A DNA stretch of 5,396 nucleotides from the NCBI GenBank assembly GCA_030626685.1, contig DAOUTL010000094.1, forward strand, positions 1-5,396, read 5' to 3'. Numbering within the stretch: the first letter of the stretch is position 1; every line of letters begins with the position of its first letter. This DNA is from Candidatus Bathyarchaeota archaeon. Its GTDB lineage: Archaea > Thermoproteota > Bathyarchaeia > Bathyarchaeales > Bathycorpusculaceae. The notes under the pieces were generated by a model. The model made no database searches. It was not told the origin of the DNA and saw only the letters and a program-made list of their open reading frames with translations. Below are positions 1-5,193 of this stretch, one piece after another. A program made the translations under genes and the position numbers.

Positions 1-2
1 AG

Positions 3-887
3 TCTAACACATGGACTCCTCCAGAAACAGACCTAAGTGGTAAATCACTTAAAATTGAGGTCTGGTGGGTTGGACAGGGCGTTCTGGGTTCAGCGATTTT
101 CAGAACCGATACTTTCGATTCAGGCAGCACTTTAAACGCTGAACAGTGGACGGTTTATTATCATGGCAGTTTCTCCTATGATGCAGTAAGAAACAGGGGC
201 ACCATGGCTATTCTGTTCGGTGACGCTGACCATGACAGCCGCATAGAAAACTTCGTGTGGACACTTGCTCCTGTTGGTTATGCTTTGAATCTTCGTGTTA
301 TGGATTGGGATTTAACTGATGCTATAGGTAATGCTAAGGTGACTATGAACAATGGAACAGACTATGTTAAGTATAGTGATGAAAATGGATGGGCGAATTA
401 TACTGGTGTAAGTGGGGATGTCACGGTAACGGTGCATTATTTCGGCTTTTTAGTTAATGGAACGTCCTTTTCTGTTTCAGTTGACACCACAATGGACTTA
501 AGATGTAAACTTTACGATGTTTACGTTCAAGTCTTGCCAGCTAATGAACAAGGCATACTATACACAGCAAACGTAACAGTCTACAACGCCACAAGTGTAG
601 TAACTAATAAAATTCGCACAGCATTAAGCAACCAAACAGGCTATGCTTCATTGTCTAATCTTCCAAACGCCACCTTAACCTTTACAGTCTATGCTGGGAG
701 TTCCTATAATATTGTAATAGCTAATGTAACACGAACACCTACAAGTGATGAGCAAATATTAACGGCTATTATATGCAACCAAAACTACGGAAACGTAGTA
801 GTGCCATGGGAAATAATGATAATTCCATCATTAGGTTTTTTCTCCAAAAACACGAAAGCTAAAAGAAAATTTTGCAAAAACTTTTAA
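3..887 (+). CDS. Secreted/surface protein with two Ig-like (carboxypeptidase-regulatory-like) modules, 5'-truncated
   Basis: The frame is open from base 3, so the ATG at 204 is internal and the gene starts outside the window; 294 residues are visible. Residues 1-86 form a Trp/Tyr/Phe-rich, probably beta-sandwich region ending in the acidic stretch FGDADHDSRIENFVW. Two related modules follow (about 95-169 and 170-260). Each has the order A-x-V-T-[MV], N-[GA]-T, then N-x-x-G-[WY]-A and a T-[VF]-T-V strand, as in archaeal surface proteins with carboxypeptidase-regulatory-like folds. There are eight N-glycosylation sequons in the modules, which implies export. The C-terminus has only a short hydrophobic patch (about 265-280, VVVPWEIMIIPSLGFF) and a basic tail, so membrane anchoring is uncertain. 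The next gene lies 34 nt downstream. An extracellular adhesin, S-layer-associated protein or virion protein are all possible; no enzyme motif was seen. Confidence 0.8.
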   Translation, partial: SNTWTPPETDLSGKSLKIEVWWVGQGVLGSAIFRTDTFDSGSTLNAEQWTVYYHGSFSYDAVRNRGTMAILFGDADHDSRIENFVWTLAPVGYALNLRVMDWDLTDAIGNAKVTMNNGTDYVKYSDENGWANYTGVSGDVTVTVHYFGFLVNGTSFSVSVDTTMDLRCKLYDVYVQVLPANEQGILYTANVTVYNATSVVTNKIRTALSNQTGYASLSNLPNATLTFTVYAGSSYNIVIANVTRTPTSDEQILTAIICNQNYGNVVVPWEIMIIPSLGFFSKNTKAKRKFCKNF

Positions 888-888
888 A
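881..888 (+). promoter_or_regulatory. Candidate TATA box for the gene starting at 922
   Basis: CTTTTAAA is preceded by the A-rich GCAAAAA, which could act as a BRE. It overlaps the last codons and stop of the upstream gene. A start of transcription about 25 bp downstream would fall near 910, giving a leader of roughly 12 nt that still contains the GGTGA at 913-917. Assigned by position and composition only. Confidence 0.35.
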
Positions 889-912
889 CAGTAAGCCACC
901 TAAATAAGAAAT

Positions 913-917
913 GGTGA
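913..917 (+). promoter_or_regulatory. Shine-Dalgarno GGTGA
   Basis: GGTGA lies 4 nt upstream of the ATG at 922. It matches the archaeal anti-SD complement (GGAGGTGA) and fixes that ATG as the start. It is the best ribosome binding site on the plus strand of the window. Confidence 0.6.
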
Positions 918-921
918 ATAA

Positions 922-1467
922 ATGAACATTTTAAAGAAGATACTCTTGGGTGGAAGCATTAGCGGCAGTGCAATACGAGTTGCTTTTATGGTTGGCATCG
1001 TTTTCGCCACCATTTGGCTTTACTATGATTGGACTGTAACTATGACAGGGGCTGTTCCAGTCATCCAGTTTTATAGATGGGCAGACGGTGCAAACGCTAC
1101 AACCATTGAGTTAACCTATAATGTATATGCTGACCTGTGGGTGATTGACGATAATGCAACATGGGGCATTAAAAACTGGGGAACCACGAGCAAAACGGTG
1201 TATTTATGGGTTTATTCAACTAACATGACAACACCTACCGACTGGTTTGCAAACTTCACAGTGCAAATACTGAACGAGACAGGTGTGGTGTTGGCAACAT
1301 GGACAACCACAGACTTCACAAACATAGGTGAAGAAAACGCTGTTTCTTGGACGGCTGACGTGAACGGCATAAAAATCGACACGATAAAAGTGCTGTTCAA
1401 AGGAGGCAGTGGTGTTGCTGTCGGCGAAGCCGTAAAGGTTAACTTGAAACTCAAAGTTGAAGAATAG
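922..1467 (+). CDS. Membrane-anchored beta-rich extracellular protein (TasA-like/Ig-like candidate)
   Basis: A 181-residue protein. Residues 1-17 are basic and Gly/Ser-rich; one strong membrane helix covers about 18-35 (IRVAFMVGIVFATIWLYY). The rest is a predicted all-beta ectodomain of about 145 residues with no cysteine. It has five N-glycosylation sequons (N58, N78, N101, N111, N118), so the C-terminal part is probably outside the cell. Strand patterns such as GIKNWGTTSKTVYLWV and a C-terminal VKVNLKLKV strand resemble TasA/camelysin-like or other jelly-roll secreted proteins, but this is a pattern-level comparison. No C-terminal anchor is present, so the N-terminal segment is either an uncleaved anchor or a long signal peptide. 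Start chosen from the GGTGA 4 nt upstream. It sits 34 nt after the upstream surface protein and 26 nt before the next, probably in one unit with the latter. Function unknown. Confidence 0.8.
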   Translation: MNILKKILLGGSISGSAIRVAFMVGIVFATIWLYYDWTVTMTGAVPVIQFYRWADGANATTIELTYNVYADLWVIDDNATWGIKNWGTTSKTVYLWVYSTNMTTPTDWFANFTVQILNETGVVLATWTTTDFTNIGEENAVSWTADVNGIKIDTIKVLFKGGSGVAVGEAVKVNLKLKVEE

Positions 1468-1493
1468 CCTTAACCGTTTAGCAAGGGTTTCAA

Positions 1494-2375
1494 ATGCGAA
1501 AGCAAAGACTAAACTATGCCATTATAGACTTACTCTTAACAACTGTAGTTATTTCTGTCTTTCTTTTCATTCCATTACCGAGAATTCCACGAGTTCTTGC
1601 ACAATATGAATGGGTAGATACTGTTAATGTTTACCATAACATCACAGTTGTTGAAACCGCCATAAGGACTATAACTAACACTTACGATTTCCCCATAGAT
1701 GTTAAAGTTTACATAACTGGAACCGTGAACATCGCTAAACTTGCATCCTATAAAACGGTAGCAAACGAAACTGAATTTGTTTGTATTGAAAACGGTGATG
1801 TTATACGTGCAGAAAACACTTACAGTAGTCTTCAGCCAAACCAAAACCTTGTTTTCGATTTGCTTGCAAAACCAGCTATAACGTTGGGAATAGGTGAAAC
1901 GGTTACAATAATGAAAAAGGTGGAAATTTACATGGTGGTTGTTCCTCCACCTCCGCCTCCGCCCATAATTATTAGGCATGCCCTTGACTTAAAGGTGATT
2001 CAGCTTCCCGCCATAGTTTACCAACCGTTCCAACCAACATTCAAAGCAACATTGTTAGTCATTAACAAGGGCACGGTGGGAACGGATGTAACAATAAAAT
2101 GGTGGGTGACAGATGTTGAAGGGAAAGCAGACATTCAAGGGACAGTAACCATGTTCGTAGATGTTAAAGAAGAAAAAGAACTTGAAATACTCATCCACAC
2201 GCCAAGAATTGATGGAACATACACATTACATGCACAGTCCACAGTTCCCACAGTAGTGGTGGCTGAAGCAAAATTTGAAGTAACAACCATACCAGTATGG
2301 CTACCACTCACAATCATAATTACGCTAATAATGTTAATTCTGACACTCTACGTTTTGAAGAAAAAGAAAAGCTAA
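1494..2375 (+). CDS. Surface protein: N-terminal signal/anchor, ectodomain, poly-Pro hinge, CARDB/Ig-like domain, C-terminal membrane anchor
   Basis: A 293-residue protein. Residues 1-8 are basic, and about 9-27 are hydrophobic, ending in RVLAQ, which suggests signal cleavage after A36. Domain 1 (about 38-148) is beta-rich with two sequons (N49, N91) and one Cys (C97). Seven consecutive prolines (151-157) form a stiff hinge. Domain 2 (about 162-265) has the VINKGTVGTDV...GTYTL layout typical of CARDB/Ig-like adhesion modules, with N-x-G between strands and G-x-Y near the end. A C-terminal helix (about 268-288) is followed by KKKKS on the cytoplasmic side. The topology is that of a stalked type I surface protein or viral spike-like protein. 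No enzyme motif was seen. The 26-nt gap to the gene before, without a clear promoter, suggests co-transcription. No convincing Shine-Dalgarno precedes the ATG. Confidence 0.85.
   Translation: MRKQRLNYAIIDLLLTTVVISVFLFIPLPRIPRVLAQYEWVDTVNVYHNITVVETAIRTITNTYDFPIDVKVYITGTVNIAKLASYKTVANETEFVCIENGDVIRAENTYSSLQPNQNLVFDLLAKPAITLGIGETVTIMKKVEIYMVVVPPPPPPPIIIRHALDLKVIQLPAIVYQPFQPTFKATLLVINKGTVGTDVTIKWWVTDVEGKADIQGTVTMFVDVKEEKELEILIHTPRIDGTYTLHAQSTVPTVVVAEAKFEVTTIPVWLPLTIIITLIMLILTLYVLKKKKS
1944..1964 (+). other. Seven-proline hinge coding tract
   Basis: Seven consecutive proline codons mix CCT, CCA, CCG and CCC. This is a selected peptide linker rather than a simple slippage repeat. It separates the two ectodomains of the anchored surface protein. 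Confidence 0.8.
2357..2371 (-). terminator. T-rich tract, possible terminator of the beta-propeller gene
   Basis: Read on the minus strand this is CTTTTCTTTTTCTTC, 31 nt past the TAG stop of the propeller gene (2402-2404). On the plus strand the same bases encode the Lys-rich C-terminal tail of the convergent surface protein. The terminator role is inferred from composition and position. Confidence 0.35.
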
Positions 2376-2378
2376 GCG

Positions 2379-2390
2379 TTTTATTAATTT
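2379..2390 (+). terminator. T-rich terminator of the plus-strand surface genes
   Basis: TTTTATTAATTT begins 3 nt after the TAA stop at 2373-2375. It lies in the 26-bp spacer between convergent genes. Archaeal RNA polymerase terminates at T-rich tracts without needing a hairpin, and no stem is seen here. Confidence 0.45.
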
Positions 2391-2401
2391 GTGTGCGGTT
2401 G

Positions 2402-3706
2402 CTACATGTCTGGGATGTGGCTGAACCACACCGCGTAAGCTGTTTCGCCTGCTGGGTTTTCTTCAGTCCACACCAAACAGATTTCACCGTTCTGAACATT
2501 CTGGTTTGTGCTTAGATAAGTTGGATTATGGTAAACGTGAAACGGAAACGCATCCTGTTCACCAAGCCATCTTACACCATCAAACTTCATAAGCTTAATA
2601 ACACCATTTCTAACGTAAAAAACGTAAAGCCTGCCGTTTTCGCCACAAGCAATAACAGGGTAAGAAGCTCCAGACGAGACTAAAACAGTTTCGTCACTCC
2701 ATTCTTCACCGTTAAAACTTATGTGACATAGTTGTCCAGTGCTTTTGATATAAACAATATCTACCGTGCCCACTCCAAAGCCATTAAGTTCGGGTTCGCT
2801 ACAAGCCGAAAGAGAGGAATAGCCAGGAGCTATCGTTATGTTTAGGGGATTAGGTGGCTGTTGAAAGGTGTCGTCGTAAATCCAACCCCACCATAAAGTG
2901 TAGTCTTGTTTTGCAGTTACAAAAACAGCTTTATCTTCATAAAACGTTAAGGTAACTGTTTGTCCCGTGTCGCTACTGTACCCAGAACCTGCCCAAGGAC
3001 TCATCACTAATACTTTACTTTCTGGGTAGTCTGCCCAAGTCTTGTTGCACCGAGCTGAACAGTCAGCCCTTTTAGTTGAAATTTCAGGCTGGAAGGCTTG
3101 GTATCTCACTACAAAGTATCCAGATGTGTAACCGTGTCTACAGCATACTGGGTTATGGTTGATTATTTGAACAAAGCACTGAAACTTTTCCCTTGTCATC
3201 TTTCCTTCTGAAAGCCCTAAGCGACCCCAACATGGTAAATCGTCTATGCCTAACCATATTACCGCCTTCCCCAACTCACTATCCCACCGTACATCTAGGT
3301 TTTGACCTAAATTAAGGTGACCAAACTCTGAGAAGGAAACTAATCTCTGCTTGTCTCCCCATTGAAAGCCGTTAGGACTTGAATAAACTACGAACGTATA
3401 GGGATAGTCTTCATAGTATTCTATTGTGTAACCATAATAAACGAATACCCAAAAGTAACCCTCACCGTCAACCAATACTTTACGTTGTAGATTCCAAGCT
3501 GTAGCGTACGGACTTATTACGTCTGCTACTTTGCTTGCTGGGTCAAGTAACCCAAAAGGCACCCTACGCTTACGCTTAGCCACAACCTCAGGATGCAAAT
3601 AAAGGTATATGAAGCCTGTGGGAGCGAAAGCCTCATAGATTAATGTCACTATTAAAATGCCGAGAAGAACGGTAGCCAAAACCTTCTCAAACACTTCACG
3701 TTGCAT
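2402..3706 (-). CDS. Membrane-anchored, cysteine-rich sialidase-type (Asp-box-like) beta-propeller protein
   Basis: A 434-residue protein. An N-terminal membrane segment (about 9-27) is followed by a basic KRKRR patch (44-48). The rest is an extracellular beta-propeller-like domain. Repeated blades are visible: VDIVYIKSTGQLCHISFNGEEW (315-336) and LYVFYVRNGVIKLMKFDGVRW (360-380) share Y-[IV]-[KR]-x(2)-G...[IM]-x-F-[ND]-G-x(2)-W. SSPNGFQW (109-116) is a near match to the Asp-box S-x-D-x-G-x(2)-W of sialidases and BNR proteins. Further strands such as KAVFVTAKQDY (259) and EICLVWTEE (408) fit other blades. Ten cysteines (159, 177, 188, 189, 216, 220, 302, 327, 354, 410) suggest disulfides; two sequons (N221, N289). 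I could not identify the sialidase Arg triad, so binding or adhesion is at least as likely as glycosidase activity. It is transcribed alone and has no Shine-Dalgarno; a TATA-like box about 27 bp before the ATG suggests a leaderless mRNA. Confidence 0.8.
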   Translation of the reverse strand: MQREVFEKVLATVLLGILIVTLIYEAFAPTGFIYLYLHPEVVAKRKRRVPFGLLDPASKVADVISPYATAWNLQRKVLVDGEGYFWVFVYYGYTIEYYEDYPYTFVVYSSPNGFQWGDKQRLVSFSEFGHLNLGQNLDVRWDSELGKAVIWLGIDDLPCWGRLGLSEGKMTREKFQCFVQIINHNPVCCRHGYTSGYFVVRYQAFQPEISTKRADCSARCNKTWADYPESKVLVMSPWAGSGYSSDTGQTVTLTFYEDKAVFVTAKQDYTLWWGWIYDDTFQQPPNPLNITIAPGYSSLSACSEPELNGFGVGTVDIVYIKSTGQLCHISFNGEEWSDETVLVSSGASYPVIACGENGRLYVFYVRNGVIKLMKFDGVRWLGEQDAFPFHVYHNPTYLSTNQNVQNGEICLVWTEENPAGETAYAVWFSHIPDM

Positions 3707-3725
3707 ATAAGTTAGTTTTAGTTTA

Positions 3726-3765
3726 TTGCACTTAAATTTTTTGAGGGTTTGACTGAGAAGTGCAA
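3726..3765. repeat. Inverted repeat TTGCACTT / AAGTGCAA around the propeller promoter
   Basis: Perfect 8-bp arms lie at 3726-3733 and 3758-3765 with a 24-bp spacer. The promoter-proximal arm overlaps the candidate TATA box. It could be a split operator, or a hairpin at the end of the upstream VanZ-like transcript. It is long enough to note but not statistically tested. Confidence 0.4.
3729..3740 (-). promoter_or_regulatory. Candidate TATA box of the propeller gene (leaderless mRNA)
   Basis: On the minus strand the sequence reads AAAATTTAAGTG. The TTTAAG core is centred about 27 bp from the ATG at 3706, with A-rich sequence upstream as a possible BRE. That spacing would put the transcript start on or next to the start codon, which agrees with the absence of a Shine-Dalgarno. 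Confidence 0.35.
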
Positions 3766-3800
3766 AAAATATTAGGTATCGCCTTCTCCTTTTACCGCAC

Positions 3801-3818
3801 TACTCGGTATACCGAGTA
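3801..3818. promoter_or_regulatory. Perfect 18-bp palindrome TACTCGGTATACCGAGTA
   Basis: Both strands read identically over 18 bp with no spacer. It lies in the 130-bp spacer, 19 bp past the stop of the VanZ-like gene and about 95 bp upstream of the propeller start. Candidate roles are a dimeric regulator operator (activator or repressor upstream of the propeller promoter), a cruciform or hairpin, or a site for a recombinase or modification enzyme. No second copy was seen in the window. Confidence 0.55.
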
Positions 3819-3836
3819 AACTTCATGAGTTTCAGT

Positions 3837-4190
3837 TCATCGGCAAACCGCAATTGTTATGCTTGCTCCTAATAGTGCAAAAAGGATGTCTAAAATTGTG
3901 TCTATGTATCCGCCCCAGTATGGCGTGTAGTATTCCAGAATTTCAAATGTTATAGCCATACAGAAAACGGTTACTAATATTTTGGATGGGTTGTTTATGG
4001 ATATGTGGAGTTTTTCGTTTAAGCCGATTATTAAGCCTGCTATTATGGCTCCTGCTGTGAAGTGTTCTATTTTATCTAACTGTGGAATGTATATGTGTAA
4101 GTTTACGTTTTGCGGATTAACCCCCATAGCATAGAAATGGAAGACTAAATAGACAAGTCCCGCAAACATGAAGAATTGGAATTTATTCAT
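3837..4190 (-). CDS. VanZ-like small integral membrane protein
   Basis: A 117-residue protein with four predicted membrane helices (about 5-21, 42-57, 70-86, 97-115). Between the first two helices is D39-K-x-x-H43 (QLDKIEHFTAGA), the hallmark of VanZ-like and related YjdF/DUF2238 membrane proteins. The second conserved part is also present: an acidic residue pair in helix 3 (E83, E86), then GGYIDTILDILFALLGA (93-109) with D97, D101 and G108, matching the VanZ E...D-x(3)-[DN]-x-x-x-x-x-G pattern. Bacterial VanZ gives low-level teicoplanin resistance, but archaeal members lack an assigned role, so only the fold is claimed. The ATG at 4190 has no Shine-Dalgarno. A TATA-like element about 35 bp upstream supports independent transcription with a 10-nt leader. 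Length is normal for a minimal member. Confidence 0.75.
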   Translation of the reverse strand: MNKFQFFMFAGLVYLVFHFYAMGVNPQNVNLHIYIPQLDKIEHFTAGAIIAGLIIGLNEKLHISINNPSKILVTVFCMAITFEILEYYTPYWGGYIDTILDILFALLGASITIAVCR

Positions 4191-4221
4191 TTTTGTTCTG
4201 TAAATGGGTAAGGCGTAAATG

Positions 4222-4229
4222 AAATTTAA
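4222..4229 (-). promoter_or_regulatory. Candidate TATA box for the VanZ-like gene
   Basis: TTAAATTT on the minus strand lies in the 65-bp spacer between the PadR stop and the VanZ-like ATG. Its centre is about 35 bp from the ATG, which would give a transcript start near 4200 and a short leader. Based on composition and spacing only. Confidence 0.3.
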
Positions 4230-4241
4230 GACTTGCCGAAG

Positions 4242-4254
4242 AAAAAAAGGGGGA
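4242..4254 (-). terminator. C5T7 terminator after the PadR gene
   Basis: On the minus strand the sequence is T-CCCCC-TTTTTTT, beginning 2 nt after the TAA stop (4256-4258) of the regulator gene. It is an exact 13-bp copy of the block at 4608-4620. A T7 run directly after a stop fits archaeal T-tract termination. Confidence 0.5.
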
Positions 4255-4255
4255 G

Positions 4256-4597
4256 TTAAAGGTTTTTCAGAAAGTTTTCTATGTCTTCTGCTGTTTTTTT
4301 AAACTTTGATGTGAATTGGGATAGTAATGCGTTTCCTTTCACGGTTATTTTGAATGTAGCGGTTGCTACGTCTTTTTCTATGTAGCCTTTTCTTTCCATA
4401 CTGTAAAGTGCTCCGTATATTGTGCCTGAAGACATGATGATGTTAAGTTTTTCTTGGATTTTCTGCATTATTTGGTATGGTGTTGAAGTGTTTTCCTTTT
4501 TCAGTATAGCCAATATTAAGTAAGGCATACAGCTTCTTATCACCGTGTATTGGACGTCTTCTATTTTTACCGTTTTAACCATCTCCAATGGAAACAT
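4256..4597 (-). CDS. PadR-family winged-helix transcriptional regulator
   Basis: A 113-residue protein. The pattern is the PadR N-terminal winged helix: L-I-L-A-I-L (27-32) in helix 1, a TPYQIMQKIQEKLN helix (39-52), the recognition region SSGTIYGALYSMERKGYIEK (56-75) with the hallmark S-x-G-x-[IL]-Y-x-x-L-x-x-[ML]-E-x-x-G-x-I, and a wing ending TFKITVKGNALL (81-92). One C-terminal amphipathic helix (about 93-113) would mediate dimerisation, as in the short subfamily; no ligand domain is added. It acts in the cytoplasm on DNA. Two starts are possible: ATG at 4597, and ATG at 4582 (M6), which lies about 27 bp from a T-rich TATA-like stretch and could be leaderless. Neither has a good Shine-Dalgarno. 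It lies directly downstream of the filament-like gene, whose promoter contains an arm-N8-arm inverted repeat, a plausible target. Confidence 0.9.
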   Translation of the reverse strand: MFPLEMVKTVKIEDVQYTVIRSCMPYLILAILKKENTSTPYQIMQKIQEKLNIIMSSGTIYGALYSMERKGYIEKDVATATFKITVKGNALLSQFTSKFKKTAEDIENFLKNL

Positions 4598-4607
4598 AGG
4601 GGTGTGT

Positions 4608-4620
4608 AAAAAAAGGGGGA
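4608..4620 (-). terminator. C5T7 terminator after the TasA-like gene
   Basis: On the minus strand T-CCCCC-TTTTTTT starts 26 nt after the TAG stop (4647-4649). It is identical over 13 bp to the block after the PadR gene. Because it lies 11-23 bp from the PadR ATG, its T-run might also serve as a promoter element for that gene; the terminator reading is preferred. Confidence 0.45.
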
Positions 4621-4646
4621 AGTTGAGGCTTTAGACTTTCTTTCTT

Positions 4647-5141
4647 CTATGGTTCGCTTCTGAAGAGTTGCCAAACTATTTCGAAGTCAGGTGAGGCTGT
4701 GTCAAAGGATGGTGCGTCCCAGCTAAGAATATAGGTTACCGTTTTGCTAACAGTTTCTCCAGCGGGAACAACACTTGAAAACTCAACGGTTCCCCAGTAT
4801 TTTCTACCGTCTATTTCAAAGCCAATCAAGTCTGTGATGCTTTCATCTGTCTTGTTGTATGCCGTGATATTCACAGTTAGCCGAACATCTCTTTTCGCAT
4901 TATTTGTTGCATTATTGTATGTTTCAAAGGTTCTGTAAGTAAGATTAACGGCTGGTAGTATGTGTTCTTTTCCAAGTTCAAGCGGATACCACTCTGAGGT
5001 CGTTTCATCGCTGAACCATATTTCCAAAGGGTCTTTGTAAACAACTGGAACTTTGACGGTTAAAAGCCATACTGCTGCTGAAACAGTAGCCAACAAGGCA
5101 ATCAGAGCCAAAACTGCTAAGCCAATTTTCTTTTTGTTCAA
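4647..5141 (-). CDS. Secreted TasA/AbpA-like filament subunit candidate
   Basis: A 164-residue protein. It has a classical signal peptide: NKKK, a hydrophobic core (about 6-20) and a cleavage site near A22/A23 (ATVSA|AVW). The mature part is all-beta, cysteine-free and has four sequons (N66, N77, N91, N96). The mature N-terminus, AVWLLTVKVPVV, is a long hydrophobic beta-strand of the kind that serves as donor strand in TasA of Bacillus and in archaeal AbpA/thread filaments. The ending (PAGETVSKTVTYILSW...FEIVW) also matches the late strands of that jelly-roll layout. Family assignment rests on architecture, so it is moderate. The start is TTG at 5139-5141, chosen because GGAG (5151-5154) sits 9 nt upstream and no nearby in-frame ATG exists. 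It has its own TATA box with an overlapping inverted repeat. The PadR gene follows after 49 nt. Confidence 0.75.
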   Translation of the reverse strand: MNKKKIGLAVLALIALLATVSAAVWLLTVKVPVVYKDPLEIWFSDETTSEWYPLELGKEHILPAVNLTYRTFETYNNATNNAKRDVRLTVNITAYNKTDESITDLIGFEIDGRKYWGTVEFSSVVPAGETVSKTVTYILSWDAPSFDTASPDFEIVWQLFRSEP

Positions 5142-5150
5142 TTTTCTTTT

Positions 5151-5154
5151 CTCC
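5151..5154 (-). promoter_or_regulatory. Shine-Dalgarno GGAG deciding a TTG start
   Basis: On the minus strand AAAAGGAG is followed by 9 nt and then TTG. It is the strongest ribosome binding site on the minus strand and is the reason the non-ATG start of the TasA-like gene is accepted. Confidence 0.6.
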
Positions 5155-5171
5155 TTTTCTGTTCGGAAACT

Positions 5172-5193
5172 TATTCTGTTCTAAATCAGAATA
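5172..5193 (-). promoter_or_regulatory. Candidate operator: inverted repeat TATTCTG-N8-CAGAATA
   Basis: Perfect 7-bp arms (5172-5178 and 5187-5193) are separated by 8 bp. The repeat overlaps the downstream end of the TATA box of the TasA-like gene and covers the region up to the expected transcript start, where a bound dimer would block transcription. The arm-N8-arm geometry equals that of the bacterial PadR box (ATGT-N8-ACAT), although the arm sequence differs. Confidence 0.5.

Noticed and set aside
204..206. ATG at 204 as the start of the first gene
   Set aside because: The frame is open back to base 3 with protein-like residues continuous with the rest, and no Shine-Dalgarno precedes this ATG; the gene is truncated by the window.
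1212..1454. 80-codon open frame on the minus strand
   Set aside because: Lies wholly inside the plus-strand ectodomain gene at 922-1467, which has a membrane helix, sequons and a Shine-Dalgarno; the antisense product shows no domain pattern.
1575..1979. 134-codon open frame on the minus strand
   Set aside because: Antisense to the hinge-bearing surface protein; its Tyr/Asn/Cys-rich low-sense product has no recognisable motif and no start signals.
2135..2317. 60-codon open frame on the minus strand
   Set aside because: Antisense shadow of the CARDB/Ig-like domain of the surface protein.
2297..2515. 72-codon open frame on the plus strand crossing the convergent junction
   Set aside because: Overlaps the C-terminal anchor of one well-supported gene in another frame and the antisense end of the propeller gene; it has no signal of its own.
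3707..3836. A small gene or structured RNA in the 130-bp spacer
   Set aside because: A GGAG is present on the minus strand (near 3786) but no start codon follows at a suitable distance, and no long stem apart from the palindrome was found.
4744..4938. 64-codon open frame on the plus strand
   Set aside because: Antisense to the TasA-like gene; its hydrophobic appearance reflects the opposite strand's beta-strand codons.
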